Source: Chamaecyparis obtusa
Taxonomy: Eukaryota > Streptophyta > Pinopsida > Cupressales > Cupressaceae
DNA: 64,000 nt
Assembly (NCBI GenBank): GCA_027943335.1
Contig: BSBK01000880.1
Span: forward strand, 506,001-570,000
Direction of reading: 5' to 3'
Part shown: positions 54,589 through 64,000 of the stretch, one piece after another
How positions within the stretch are numbered: position 1 is the first letter of the stretch
How the letters are laid out: each line of letters begins with the position of its first letter
Position numbers and translations under genes: made by a program
Notes under the pieces: generated by a model
Databases searched by the model: none
Told to the model about the DNA's origin: nothing
Seen by the model: only the letters and a program-made list of their open reading frames with translations

Positions 54589-57500
54589 ATGCCTGTTGAG
54601 ACCAGATCTCGAAAAAGAAGAAGCATGAATCCTTATCCACCAACAACCTCATTCGATCCCAAACTTTTCACCAATGCCATGATGACCTACAATCCCCAGA
54701 TCCAAGCCAGTAACTCATGTGAAGATCCAAACATCCCTTCATCCCCGTTGGCAAACCAAGCATTTGTAAATCTTCCAGAAAGCCCACCAACAACCAATGC
54801 CCTTGTACCACAACATCAGCAAAGCACGTTTGTCCACTACCTGCCAGAAAGTACCTCCATCCCACCATCTCTCTATCCACGCATCCCCATCAAGACTATC
54901 CAAGTTCCAGCACAAGCGTATTCTCCGTTTGTCCAATCATTTCCTGATCCTATCATGCAAACACCCCAAGAGCTTTCCACCATTCCCTTTTTCTTGCAAG
55001 GAAGCCTCACCAGTCCCGCAACACAAGCTACAACGCCATCCGCTCCATCTCCTACCCCTTTTGCTTCATCATTTGCCATGGCCGCCCAAGCCCAAATCCA
55101 AACCCAAAGTCAGCTTCCACCTCTCACGCAAGCTTTTACACCAAAAGCTTCGCCACCATCCGCAAGTCAAGCAACGCCTTTCACCATCAAAGGAGCACCG
55201 TCACCCTTCACCCCCCAAGCACCTATACCTTCTTGTTTGGGGTTAGCGCAATCGCTCCCCATTCCAACCTCATCTTTCTCTTGGGTGTTTCCTTCATTTT
55301 CCTCCTCAAAAGCATCCGCTCAACCACAACCTCAACAAGCTCTTTTTTCTCAACCATCATTCGTGTCCCAAGCTCCCATTGCTCCTACCATTCCATCATC
55401 CACTGCAGTGCACCCTAACACAAGCTCTCAGTGGGGCCTTACACAAGAAGAAATGAAGGCATGGGGGATTCCATCTAAATCTCCTACATCTATGGTTGCA
55501 AGTCAACAAACTGCCTTCACCCAAGCAGCACAGTAGCAACTACCCCAAACACCGCCGGCTTCAAGCTATTCGTCCCAAATCTCAAATACCTTCCAGCAAG
55601 TTCCACCACTTCAACAGCCAACTTTTCCTAGCTATCTTACCCCATCACCCTTTGCTTCTAGCTTCTCCACGTCTGTTCCACACCTAAGTAACGCAGGCAT
55701 GCACCTAGCTTATATCAGCCAAACCCAAAGCCAACCTCAGCAACTACCACCATCATACCCACAAGCAGCATCATTCCAACAGCCTCCCCCATAGCAACCA
55801 CATGTTCCCTTTCAGCAAACACCCATCATTCCTCCACAACAGCAAGTCCCTTGCTATCAGCCTCAGCAACAAATCCCTATCATCCCCCAGCAACAACAAG
55901 TTCCCACCCATCAGTTACAACAGCAAGTCCCAAATGTCCAATATCAGCAAGCAGTCCCACAACAACCGCCAGTTCAACAACAGGAAGTAGCCCAACAACA
56001 TCAAGAGGTTCCATATCATTTACCACAATATCCCTCTATGCCACACCAGCAATATCCCTAGCAACCATTGCCCCAGAATCAGTTTCAACCCATTTATCCA
56101 CAGCAAGTGCCATATCTAGTTCCACAGCTTCCATCACAAGCAGAAGTCTCAGTTCCCTCGCCACTCAATGCTGAGTGGGAAGCAATGAAAAATGCTCTAA
56201 AGGAGCTCCAAAGTGGAACAGAGAATAAAACATACAAGTTCGAAGAGGTGTGCTCATATCCCTTCGATCGGTCCATAGCAACTATCCCTTTCCCCAAGCA
56301 TTTTGAGATGCCCAAGTTTGACAAGTATCGGGGGAAAGGAGATCCAGTAAATCATATCAAAGAGTTCTACATGGCGTGCCAAGAAGTGGCTTATAGTGAT
56401 AACTATCTCCTGCGCCTGTTTCCCAAGAGCTTGGGAGGAACTGTTGTTGAGTGGTTTTACAAAATACCCCATGGGACAATAAAAACCTTTGCTGAACTCT
56501 CTGAGAAGTTTATCACACACTATGCCCATAATGTGGAGAATGAGTTGTCCTTGCTAGACCTATGCAACTCAAAATAGAAAGATGGAGAAAGCCTTGCAGA
56601 ATACTTGCAAAGATGGCAGAATCTTACAACCAGGTTATCATATTAGCCGCCAGAGAAGCATCTAACAAAGATATTCATTGATAACCTGCATCCAAAGCTA
56701 TCCCATGACATGCGAATGAACTATCTCCAGACATACCAAGACATCAAGAGCAAAGGCATAGGCATCGAGAAAGCTCTCCTAGACGAAGGCACTATTCGTC
56801 ACTTCAAGGATGATTCCAAAAACAAACCCAACAATGATAAATCCTGTTACTGGAATCGTAACAAGAATGTTGTTACAGATGGAGCCACTGACACTAAGAA
56901 TGTACAATTTGTTGTGGCTAGTCCTACACCAGCTCAAACATACCAACCGCCACAAGCGCCCATCTATCAGCAACCACCAGCTCCTGCATATCAAGCACCT
57001 ATTTATCAGCAGCCTCCTCAAGCTCATCAACCACCTGTGCAATAGTATCAGCAGCAATACCAACAATAACAGCCAGCACGTCAAGGCAATCCTGTTAACA
57101 CAGTTAACATTGCCCCAAGGCAGAACAAACCCAACAATCAGAACAATCCAAAGAGGACTTTCACACCTTTGGGTGAGCCTCTAGATTAGATCTTTTATCG
57201 GCTAGCCAAGGCAAATATGATCACATATCCGCCCATCCCACAGAAGGATGACAACGCACCAAAGTCTGATTGGTATAAAGAAAATGAATACTGTGATTAC
57301 CATCGTGTGAAGGGGCACACAACATTGAAGTGCATGCGGCTTAAGCACTACATCCAAGATCTCATCGATCACAAAGAAATCTAGGTCGATGCACCAACTC
57401 AAGCTTCACCTAATGCCAGTTTGCAAATATATCAAAATGTGTTCCCTCAACACGATATCGGGAAGAATCAAGCCAACGCCAATCAGCCCCAAAATCGTGG

Positions 57501-57606
57501 CAAAGGCAAGCAAGAAGATCACACAGCAGCCTACATCAACTATGACAAGTATGTCAGATGCATAACTCAAGATGAGCCCATCCAAGATGAGCCCACCATC
57601 AATACC
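54589..57606 (+). pseudogene. Tat gag with long Pro/Gln-rich N-terminus
   Basis: Start MPVETRSRKRRSMNPYPP. Residues 1 to about 490 are low-complexity, rich in Pro, Gln, Ser and Thr. The capsid core follows (PFPKHFEMPKFDKYRGKGD, VNHIKEFYMACQEV, VVEWFYKIPHGTIKTF, 56272-56490), then more Gln/Pro-rich linker and a Cys/His segment (CDYHRVKGHTTLKC, 57295-57336) in place of a standard knuckle. Nine stops interrupt it: TAG at 55534, 55792, 56059, 56575, 56644, 57043, 57187 and 57382, and TAA at 57067. All lie in one frame with no frameshift. Gag would form the particle. The end of this entry is a working division, because the frame continues into protease. Confidence 0.85.
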
Positions 57607-59244
57607 ATCCACGTCAGAGGGCCGGATCGACAATGTGCTGCAACTACCCGCAGTGGTAGGATAACTGTTGCCGGTGCTCCTCCGAGGTCAGCTGCTCCTC
57701 CAAGGCCAACGTCTACTGCATCTACAGCACAGTCTAACACCAGGCCAGCATCAAATGCACGTGCAACACAGCCTAATGCACCAAGAGCACAATACAATAT
57801 CATAGAGCATCTTGGGAACATGCCAGCCCAAATATCTATCTTGGATTTGCTCCGCACATCACCCATCCATCAGGAGATCCTGGACAAAGCTCTAAAAGAA
57901 GGCCATGTCCCCACGGACATTAACACAATTCAGTTTGAAACTCTTGTGGGACACCTATCAGCAGCATGTGCCTTATCCTTCAAAGAATCTGATATACCAG
58001 ATGTCGTTCTTGACCATACTCTCCCTCTCCGCATTGCTATCATGGTCAGAGATTTCGCCATCAAACAAGTTCTAGTTGATAATGGCTCAGCCCTCAACTT
58101 GTGCACATTAAAATTCATCAAGAAGATCGGGTTCACGGAGGCTGACATACAACATGAGCAAATCACAATCAAAGCATATGATAACTTGGAGTGTACCTCT
58201 GAAGGTACTATGACTTTGCCTATCCAGCTAGGCCCAGCAACGCAAGATACTCTCTGCCACGTTGTCGATCTTGACCTACCGTTCAATATCCTCCTCGGTC
58301 GTCCATGGATCCATTCCATTAAGGCCGTACCATCTACTTACCATCAGTGCATCAAGTTTCCACATCAAGGCACTGAGGTTACCATCCACGCTGACCCTAA
58401 CCCCTTCGCATACTGCCTTGCGATGGAAGCATCTTTCCCTCATTCTACTCATTGTCCTGGAACCGATATTGGTACCTCTATTGCTAGCTCATCCCGATCC
58501 CATCGCGATCCAGAGACCATCCTCTCTTCCACCTTATCATCCATCAAGATCAACAACCAGGGTTGTGGCGAATACAGCCTCAGTGATGCATTTGTTGTAG
58601 GAGCTCTTCCACGTGATCCACATACTCAAGGGCACCCAAGTTGTCAAAACAAGCCTGTTGAAGAACATTATAAGCTCAAGCAAATCGGAAACATGACTTT
58701 TGAGTCTCATGGTACCATCAACAGCAAAGAAATGGATCCAGATATTAACAAATGGTTATACAAAGATCCCCCATCACGTGACACACAACTTCTTGAGTAC
58801 TTCAAAGAGAAATATCCAATCCCCTACAAAAATGTCACAGAACACTATAATTATCAAGGTGGTGGTCTAGGACCACAAGAGGATGGAAATTTGTTTCCTG
58901 TCATACCATCCCAGAATCCAGAACAGCAAGGACTTGGCTTTAATACCCCTCGCCTGCTTGAACAAGAGCCCAATACCACAACTACGGACACTAACATGAC
59001 CAATGTGAACTTTTCGAATAGCTAGGATGACCTTGTGGAAATCGAAGACATCCCCGAAGAGAAAGACATCCGATCCTACGACGATATCTTTGCCGACGAC
59101 ACCCTCTTGGGGACTTCTGTTCTCCAACAACTCTCCATTAACCTCATAGATCTTCCCCTCACAAACCCCGACCTCATAGATTGAGACCAACCAAGCATCG
59201 CATACATCGATGAGTTCCAAAGCACACAAGCACTCCTAGAATTC
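57607..59244 (+). pseudogene. Tat protease and linker
   Basis: Same frame as gag. A Pro/Ala/Thr-rich linker (57640-57790) precedes the aspartic protease, whose active site reads VLVDNGSALNLC (58069-58104) and whose C-terminal signature is FNILLGRPWIHS (58282-58317). Asn replacing the usual Ser/Thr after the catalytic Asp is typical of Tat and Athila proteases. A long linker to RT follows, including WLYKDPPSRDTQLLEYF. Stops: TAG at 59023, TGA at 59182. Confidence 0.85.
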
Positions 59245-61056
59245 ATGGGGGCATCAGGTCCAGCAAGCAATCAGGATCCAACATCAACCTCTGTCTATCA
59301 GCTTCACCCAGAAGGATATTTTGGGGAAGAGGCAAGCTTTAGTCGCAAAAATGAAATAGCAAAAGAACATCATGAGTCTTTATGTGAAAACCCCCTTGGG
59401 GCACATTCTGATTCCAAAATAGTAAAAATAAAGGTCGTATCTTCTAGTGAAAACCTGGCAATTCAGGCGCTAGAAGATGAAGCCTTGCCTCTTCCCCCTA
59501 TCCAAGATTATAGACCAGAGCAGTCGCTGATCATCATAGAGGAAACCAAGCCAATCAACTTGGGAACAGAAGAATGTCCAAGGATCACCTACATTGCAGT
59601 CAACCTAACAGAAGGAGAAGAAATCACTCTCATTGCCTTGCTCAAGGAATCCATCATCAACTTTGCATGGTCATACGCCCACATGCCTGGGCTTGATCCA
59701 AACCTTGTTGTTCATCATCTATCAGTAGATCCAAACGTTAAGCCAGTGAAGCAGAAGCTAAGGAAAATGCATCCAAAGGTAGCATTGCTCGTCAAAGCAG
59801 AGCTTGAGAAGCTCCTCCAAGCTAAGATCATCAGAGCCATAGATTATTCAGAGTGGATCTCTAACATGGTGCCAGTCACAAAGCCTTCTGGCGACATCAG
59901 AATCTATACTGATTTCAGGGACTTGAACAAGGCATGTCCTAAAGATGACTTCCCATTGCCAAACATAGACATGCTTGTAGACCTCACAGCAGGTCACGAA
60001 ATGCTATCACTCATGGATGGATTTTCAGGCTACAACCAAATTCATATAGCAGAAGTAGATCAACATAAAATAGCATTCACAACCCCATGGGGTACCTTCT
60101 GCTACAACATGATGCCATTTGGGCTAAAGAATGCAGGGGCCACCTATCAGAGAGCAATGACAGCGATCTTCCACGACATGATCCACAAGATCCTTGAGGA
60201 CTATGTGGATGATATCCTCGCAAAATCCAAAACAAGGGATGAACACCTCAACATCCTAGAACGTGTGTTTGATCGTCTGAATCATTATGGCTTAAAGCTT
60301 AATCCTAAGAAATGTGTCTTTGGTGTTACATCTGGCAAGCTTCTAGGCTTCATCGTCTCTAGACGAGGCATAGAGATAGACCCCAAAAAGGTAAAAGCAA
60401 TAACAGAGATGCCTCCACCAAGAAATCTCAAATAGCTCAGAAGCCTATAGGGCAAGCTTCAATCAGTTCGGCGGTTCATCTCGCAACTAGCAGACAAGTG
60501 CCAACCATTCTCACATCTCTTATGCAAAGACACCAACTTCAAGTGGGATCCCATATGTCAAAGAAGCTTTGATAAGCTCAAGGAGTATCTAGCTAACGCT
60601 CCAATCCTAGTACCACCAGTTCCAGGATGCCCACTCATCCTTTATATCTCAACAATAGCTACAGCACTAGGGGCACTCCTAGCACAGCATGATGATGAAA
60701 ATAGAGAATGAGCTATCTACTACATCAGTCGCACTCTTGTGGGCTATGAGCTTAACTATTCACCCATGGAGAAAGCATGCTTAGCAGTGGTCTTTGCCAC
60801 TCAAAAACTTAGACATTACATGCTTAGCCACACAATCAAGCTCATATCAAAGGTGGACCCTCTTAAGTATCTGTTATCAAGGACAACCCTCACAGGTCGT
60901 ATGGCAAAATGGGTCATGTTACTCAGCGAATTTGACATTCAGTATGTAGATCGCAAAGCAATCAAAGGGCAAGTCATTGCCGATCAACTAGCAGAAGCAC
61001 CACTGGTGGATGCCTATCCACTAATCATGGAATTCCCCGATGAACATTTATGCATG
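59245..61056 (+). pseudogene. Tat reverse transcriptase and first RNase H
   Basis: RT blocks are well preserved: SEWISNMVPVTKPSGDIRIY, DFRDLNKACPKDDFPLP, FSGYNQIHIA, TPWGTFCYNMMPFGLKNAGA and the catalytic YVDD (60202-60213). The first RNase H follows (60550-61000) with FDKLKEYLANAPIL, YYISRTLVGYELNY, MEKACLAVVFA and a tail near VIADQLAE. Stops: TAG at 60433 and 60448, TGA at 60709; these three fall in the hinge after RT and in the first RNase H. The uninterrupted 59245-60435 stretch keeps the RT catalytic core intact. Confidence 0.9.
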
Positions 61057-61500
61057 ATTGAAGAGCAGCCCGTATGGAAACTATACTTTGATGGCTCCAA
61101 CACATCCCATAGCTCTGGGGTAGGAATCCTATTCGTCACACCTCAAGGTGACTATATTCCAAAATCATTCAAGTTGGGATTCCCCTGTACCAATAACATT
61201 GCAGAATATGAGGCACTCATCTCAGGTCTCAGAACAGCTATCTAATGGAACATCACAGAATTACAAGTATTTGGAGATTCACAGCTGATTATCAAACAAG
61301 TCCTAGATGAATATCAGATAAAGGACGACAAATTGCTACCCTACAAGAAACTAGTGGATAAACTGAAAGAGCATTTCCTACATCTACAATTCAATCAGAT
61401 CCCAAGGCTTCAGAACAAAGCAGCAGATGCAATGGCAACCATCGGATCCTTATTGGAAATACCACGAGATGCATCACAGTATGAATTTCTAGTCGAGCAG
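61057..61500 (+). pseudogene. Second, archaeal-type RNase H of the Tat element
   Basis: WKLYFDGSNTSHSSGVGILF supplies the first catalytic Asp, NIAEYEALISGL the Glu, and VFGDSQLIIKQV the second Asp, ending NKAADAMA. This additional domain between the normal RNase H and integrase is the hallmark of the Tat clade. It resembles host and LINE RNase H domains and is thought to have been acquired. One TAA stop at 61243. Confidence 0.9.
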
Positions 61501-62760
61501 CTACATTCACCAGCTTATGAGAACGCCGATGCAGACATGGTGTGTGTCTTGGTTGGTCCCCAATCCCCATGGTACCATGACATCCATGCATATCTAAAAA
61601 ATGGTATCATATCTCCCCATCTCACCAATAACCAATGCCAAAACCTTATTCGTAGAGCTTCCCGCTACACTCTTGTAGCCAACACCCTATATCGTCGCGG
61701 GTATCACAATGTCCTATCTAGATGTTTAGACTCAAACGAGGCCATCCTGGCCTTACAAGAAGTTCACGCTGGAATTTGCGGTGCCCACACGAGTGGCATG
61801 GTTCTAGCAAAGTAGCTGCTTAGAGTTGGATATTATTGGCCAACAATGGAACATGATGCATGTGAATTTGTCAAGAAATGTCTCCCATGTCAACAGCATG
61901 CCAATTTGATACATGCACCAGCACAGGATCTACAGCCTATTGCACCACCGTGGCCTTTTTCATGTTGGGGCCTCGACCTCGTTGGCTTGATCACCCCCCT
62001 CTCTTCGGATGGACACAAGTATATCATAACAGCCACAGAGTACTTTACCAAATGGGTTGAAGTGATTCCGCTCACCCTAACTACTGGCATCCAAATATCC
62101 AAGTTCATCCTCTACCATATCATTTGCTGCTTCGGCATACCATCTACCATTTTCACAGACCATGGCACACCTTTTGAAAACCAGCATGTGGATGATCTAT
62201 GTGCCAGACTCCACATCCATCACCGTTTCTCCAGTCCATATTTCCCTCAAGGAAATGGCCAAGCTGAGGCAACCAACAAAACTATCTTGAAAATCCTCAA
62301 GAAGGTTGTCAATGATTCTGGTCGTGACTGGCACCTCCAAATCAATCCTGCCCTTTGGGCCTATCGCACTTCTTATCGCACTCCCACAGGCACCACCCCA
62401 TACTCCCTTGTATATGGTGCTGAAGCCATTCTGCCGATCGAGGTTGAGCTCCCATCCTTGCACGTCTCCATGAAGAACTATACAACTGATGAAGACTATC
62501 ATGTGGCCCGGCTCACACAGCTAGATCTGCTAGATGAAAAGAGACAGCAAGCCTATGATCACCTGGTTGCATACCAGAATCGACTCAAAAAGAGTTATAA
62601 CAAGAAGGTCCATCCTAGACAATTCCAGGTCGGTGACATGGTCCTTAAAGAAAATTAGAAGGTCCTAGCAAATAGAGAAAAGAAAGGCAAGTTTGAGCCT
62701 ACTTGGTTGGGCCCCTATGTTGTCACCCGCATCCTTTGGCTCGGGAGCCTATCAGCTATC
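61501..62760 (+). pseudogene. Tat integrase
   Basis: The zinc domain has H...H (VHAGICGAHTSG) and CLPCQ. The catalytic core has GLDLVGLI (Asp), IFTDHGTPFEN (Asp) and FPQGNGQAEATNKTIL (Glu), so the DDE triad is complete. The C-terminal region has NPALWAYRTSYRTPTGTTP, YSLVYGAEAILPIEVE and QFQVGDMVLK. Stops: TAG at 61813 and 62656. A frameshift near 62735 is the first in the whole gag-pol reading; the usual GPY-like end (WLGPYVV) is just before it. Confidence 0.9.
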
Positions 62761-64000
62761 AACACCAGAAGGTGAGCCCTTGAATGATTCCTATCAACAT
62801 CATCCATCTGAAGAGGTTCTATGCCTGAACCTGATCCTGCATATATCAGAAAATCCAAAAACATTCAAAAAAGCAAAAAAAAAGCAAAAAAGCAAAAAAG
62901 AAAAGAGAAAGAGAAAATAATCGTCCAACGGTGAAAACTTGGCAATTCAAGCGCCTTGGACAAGTATGTTGGTGAAAACCTGGCAAACAGGCGCCAACAT
63001 AGTAAACTGAGCTATTTATCTATTCAGTTGTCCTTTCAGCTACCATCCTCTTCCTCCATCCATAACAGATCTCCCAGCAGTTCCATCTCCCCTATCCTCC
63101 AAGCATTCAGCTTCCATCTTCCTCCAACCCATCTGCAATCCATATCCTATTCCAAAGCTTTGTACCATATCTTGTACCATATCCTTTTCCCTTTCCTGTA
63201 CAGCGCTTTCCTCCCTGTATTTATCCTTCTTGTCTCCGTCCTAGTGAGAGTCCCACTGAGTGTGATCTTCCTATCCCCAATCCTGAGCTTCTGTACATAT
63301 CCCTTGTGCGTGTCGTTCCTCCTTGTTGTACATAGCCTTTGTTCATCCTGTAGTAGCATTTGATCAAATATCTTGTCCCACCCCCAGCCTTAGAGAACTT
63401 TTAGTCCCACTCAGGCCTTGTGCTTCAGCAACATCAATTGATGACTTATCCTTGCTCATCCTGATTATTCCTTGAACTTCAGCTTTTGCCAGCGAACAAC
63501 TACACTTATTCTCTCACCAACCCATGGGTCCTTGAGGATATATCGTTCCTCCTGTCTGACCTAATCTTCCATCCTGGTCCTTGAGGATATATCGTTCCTC
63601 CTGTCCGACCAATCTTCCCACCATCAATCAAACCTAATCTCTCTCCTTGGCAAAGGATGTCTTTTTGGAGTTATCATTTTGATCTTGGATTTTTTTTCCT
63701 TTGGGTCTTGTTAATCTTTTTGGCTTCTCATTATCCCACCAGGGTCACCACGATTCATTATATCACGGTGTGCTGCGTGTGCGGATAATCTGGGGCTAGG
63801 TCTTTTGATCTTTCGCTTCTGCCTGTGAGTCAGTTGTGTGTTTGTGGTTCCTTCAGCATCGGTTCCGCCATGTCGCCTCTGCACTCCATGTGTGATGTTG
63901 GGGCAACCCTGTGTGTTTGTTTAGCGTCAGTCCTTGTCAGTCCTCTGCAACACTGGTGACAAGGTCTCGTGATCCCAGTATCCTTGGCAGGTCTCTAGCA
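62761..64000 (+). other. Tat 3' non-coding region
   Basis: A purine-rich stretch (62863-62921, repeated aaaaagcaaaa) is followed by two copies of a gaaaac(c/t)tggcaa motif, then C/T-rich sequence with a 47-bp-period direct repeat (about 63536-63567 and 63583-63614, ccttgaggatatatcgttcc). No gene was seen. The polypurine tract adjoining the 3' LTR could not be identified and may lie outside. Confidence 0.5.
63536..63614 (+). repeat. Direct repeat in the Tat 3' region
   Basis: Two near-identical 32-bp units containing ccttgaggatatatcgttcc, starting 47 bases apart, differing at one base. Confidence 0.8.

Larger units (their letters stand above)
50511..64000 (+). mobile_element. Large Tat-clade Ty3/gypsy retrotransposon, 3' end beyond the window
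   Basis: A 5' LTR (50511-51953), primer-site region, 2.6-kb leader, gag-pol in one frame (54589-62658) and a long 3' non-coding part are present. Two RNase H domains, the second archaeal-type, and DNGSALN at the protease active site place it in the Tat/Ogre group, whose members often exceed 12 kb. More than 13.4 kb is visible. The 3' LTR is not reached, so its boundary and target duplication cannot be checked. Seventeen in-frame stops prevent autonomous protein expression unless read through. Confidence 0.85.

Noticed and set aside
54797..55246. 149-codon open frame on the plus strand
   Set aside because: It is an out-of-frame shadow of the Pro/Gln-rich gag reading in frame 1, created by low-complexity C-rich sequence.
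57567..57866. 99-codon minus-strand open frame
   Set aside because: Antisense to the gag-protease linker of the Tat element, which is in a coherent frame.
54589..62658. Regular amber readthrough or stop reassignment as the explanation for the TAG codons
   Set aside because: Stops are scattered through domains, TAA and TGA also occur, and Gln-rich context fits C-to-T decay better; retained only as an alternative to test.

Overview
This is a nuclear window from a seed plant with a large, repeat-rich genome. It is AT-rich and intron-bearing, and retroelements of several lineages lie next to or truncate one another. The element mix and LTR architectures suggest a gymnosperm, but that is inference. 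No bacterial-type gene, tRNA, rRNA or CRISPR array was seen.

Layout. 1-157 ends an unidentified open frame, probably a host exon. 1455-1912 is a LINE RNase H fragment. 3236-8731 is a complete but decayed minus-strand Ty1/copia element with both LTRs, a tRNA-iMet primer site, gag, protease, integrase, RT and RNase H. 9778-17728 is a nearly full-length minus-strand L1-type LINE bounded by a perfect 19-bp target-site duplication. It carries ORF1 (DUF4283-like domain plus zinc knuckle), ORF2 (endonuclease, RT, zinc-binding region, RNase H) and a third ORF of about 615 codons whose ATG abuts the ORF2 stop. 19676-20585 is the best host gene in the window: a multi-exon reading for a small plastid-targeted membrane protein, with one frameshift and a duplicated last splice-acceptor region.

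22742-28075 is a SIRE-like LTR element with coiled-coil gag-like coding but no recognisable pol. 28933-31562 is a degenerate hAT-type transposase. 32668-36494 is a small two-LTR element encoding only gag and protease. 36495-38640 holds the 3' part of another gypsy LTR and a gag start, broken by a copia LTR plus gag fragment (38697-40902), then a LINE endonuclease fragment (40905-41660, minus). 42192-47990 is a degenerate Ty3/gypsy chromovirus with a C-terminal chromodomain-like segment; it is a plausible helper for the gag-protease element.

50511-64000 is most of a very large Tat-clade Ty3/gypsy element: 5' LTR with TATA box, primer site, a 2.6-kb leader with degenerate 21-bp repeats, then gag, protease, RT, RNase H, a second (archaeal-type) RNase H and integrase in one uninterrupted frame of 8 kb. 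That frame is broken only by 17 stop codons, 13 of them TAG, which fits C-to-T decay at methylated CAG sites rather than indel decay. Its 3' LTR lies beyond the window.

The strongest candidates for something undescribed are the LINE third ORF, the gag-protease-only gypsy element and the plastid-protein gene.
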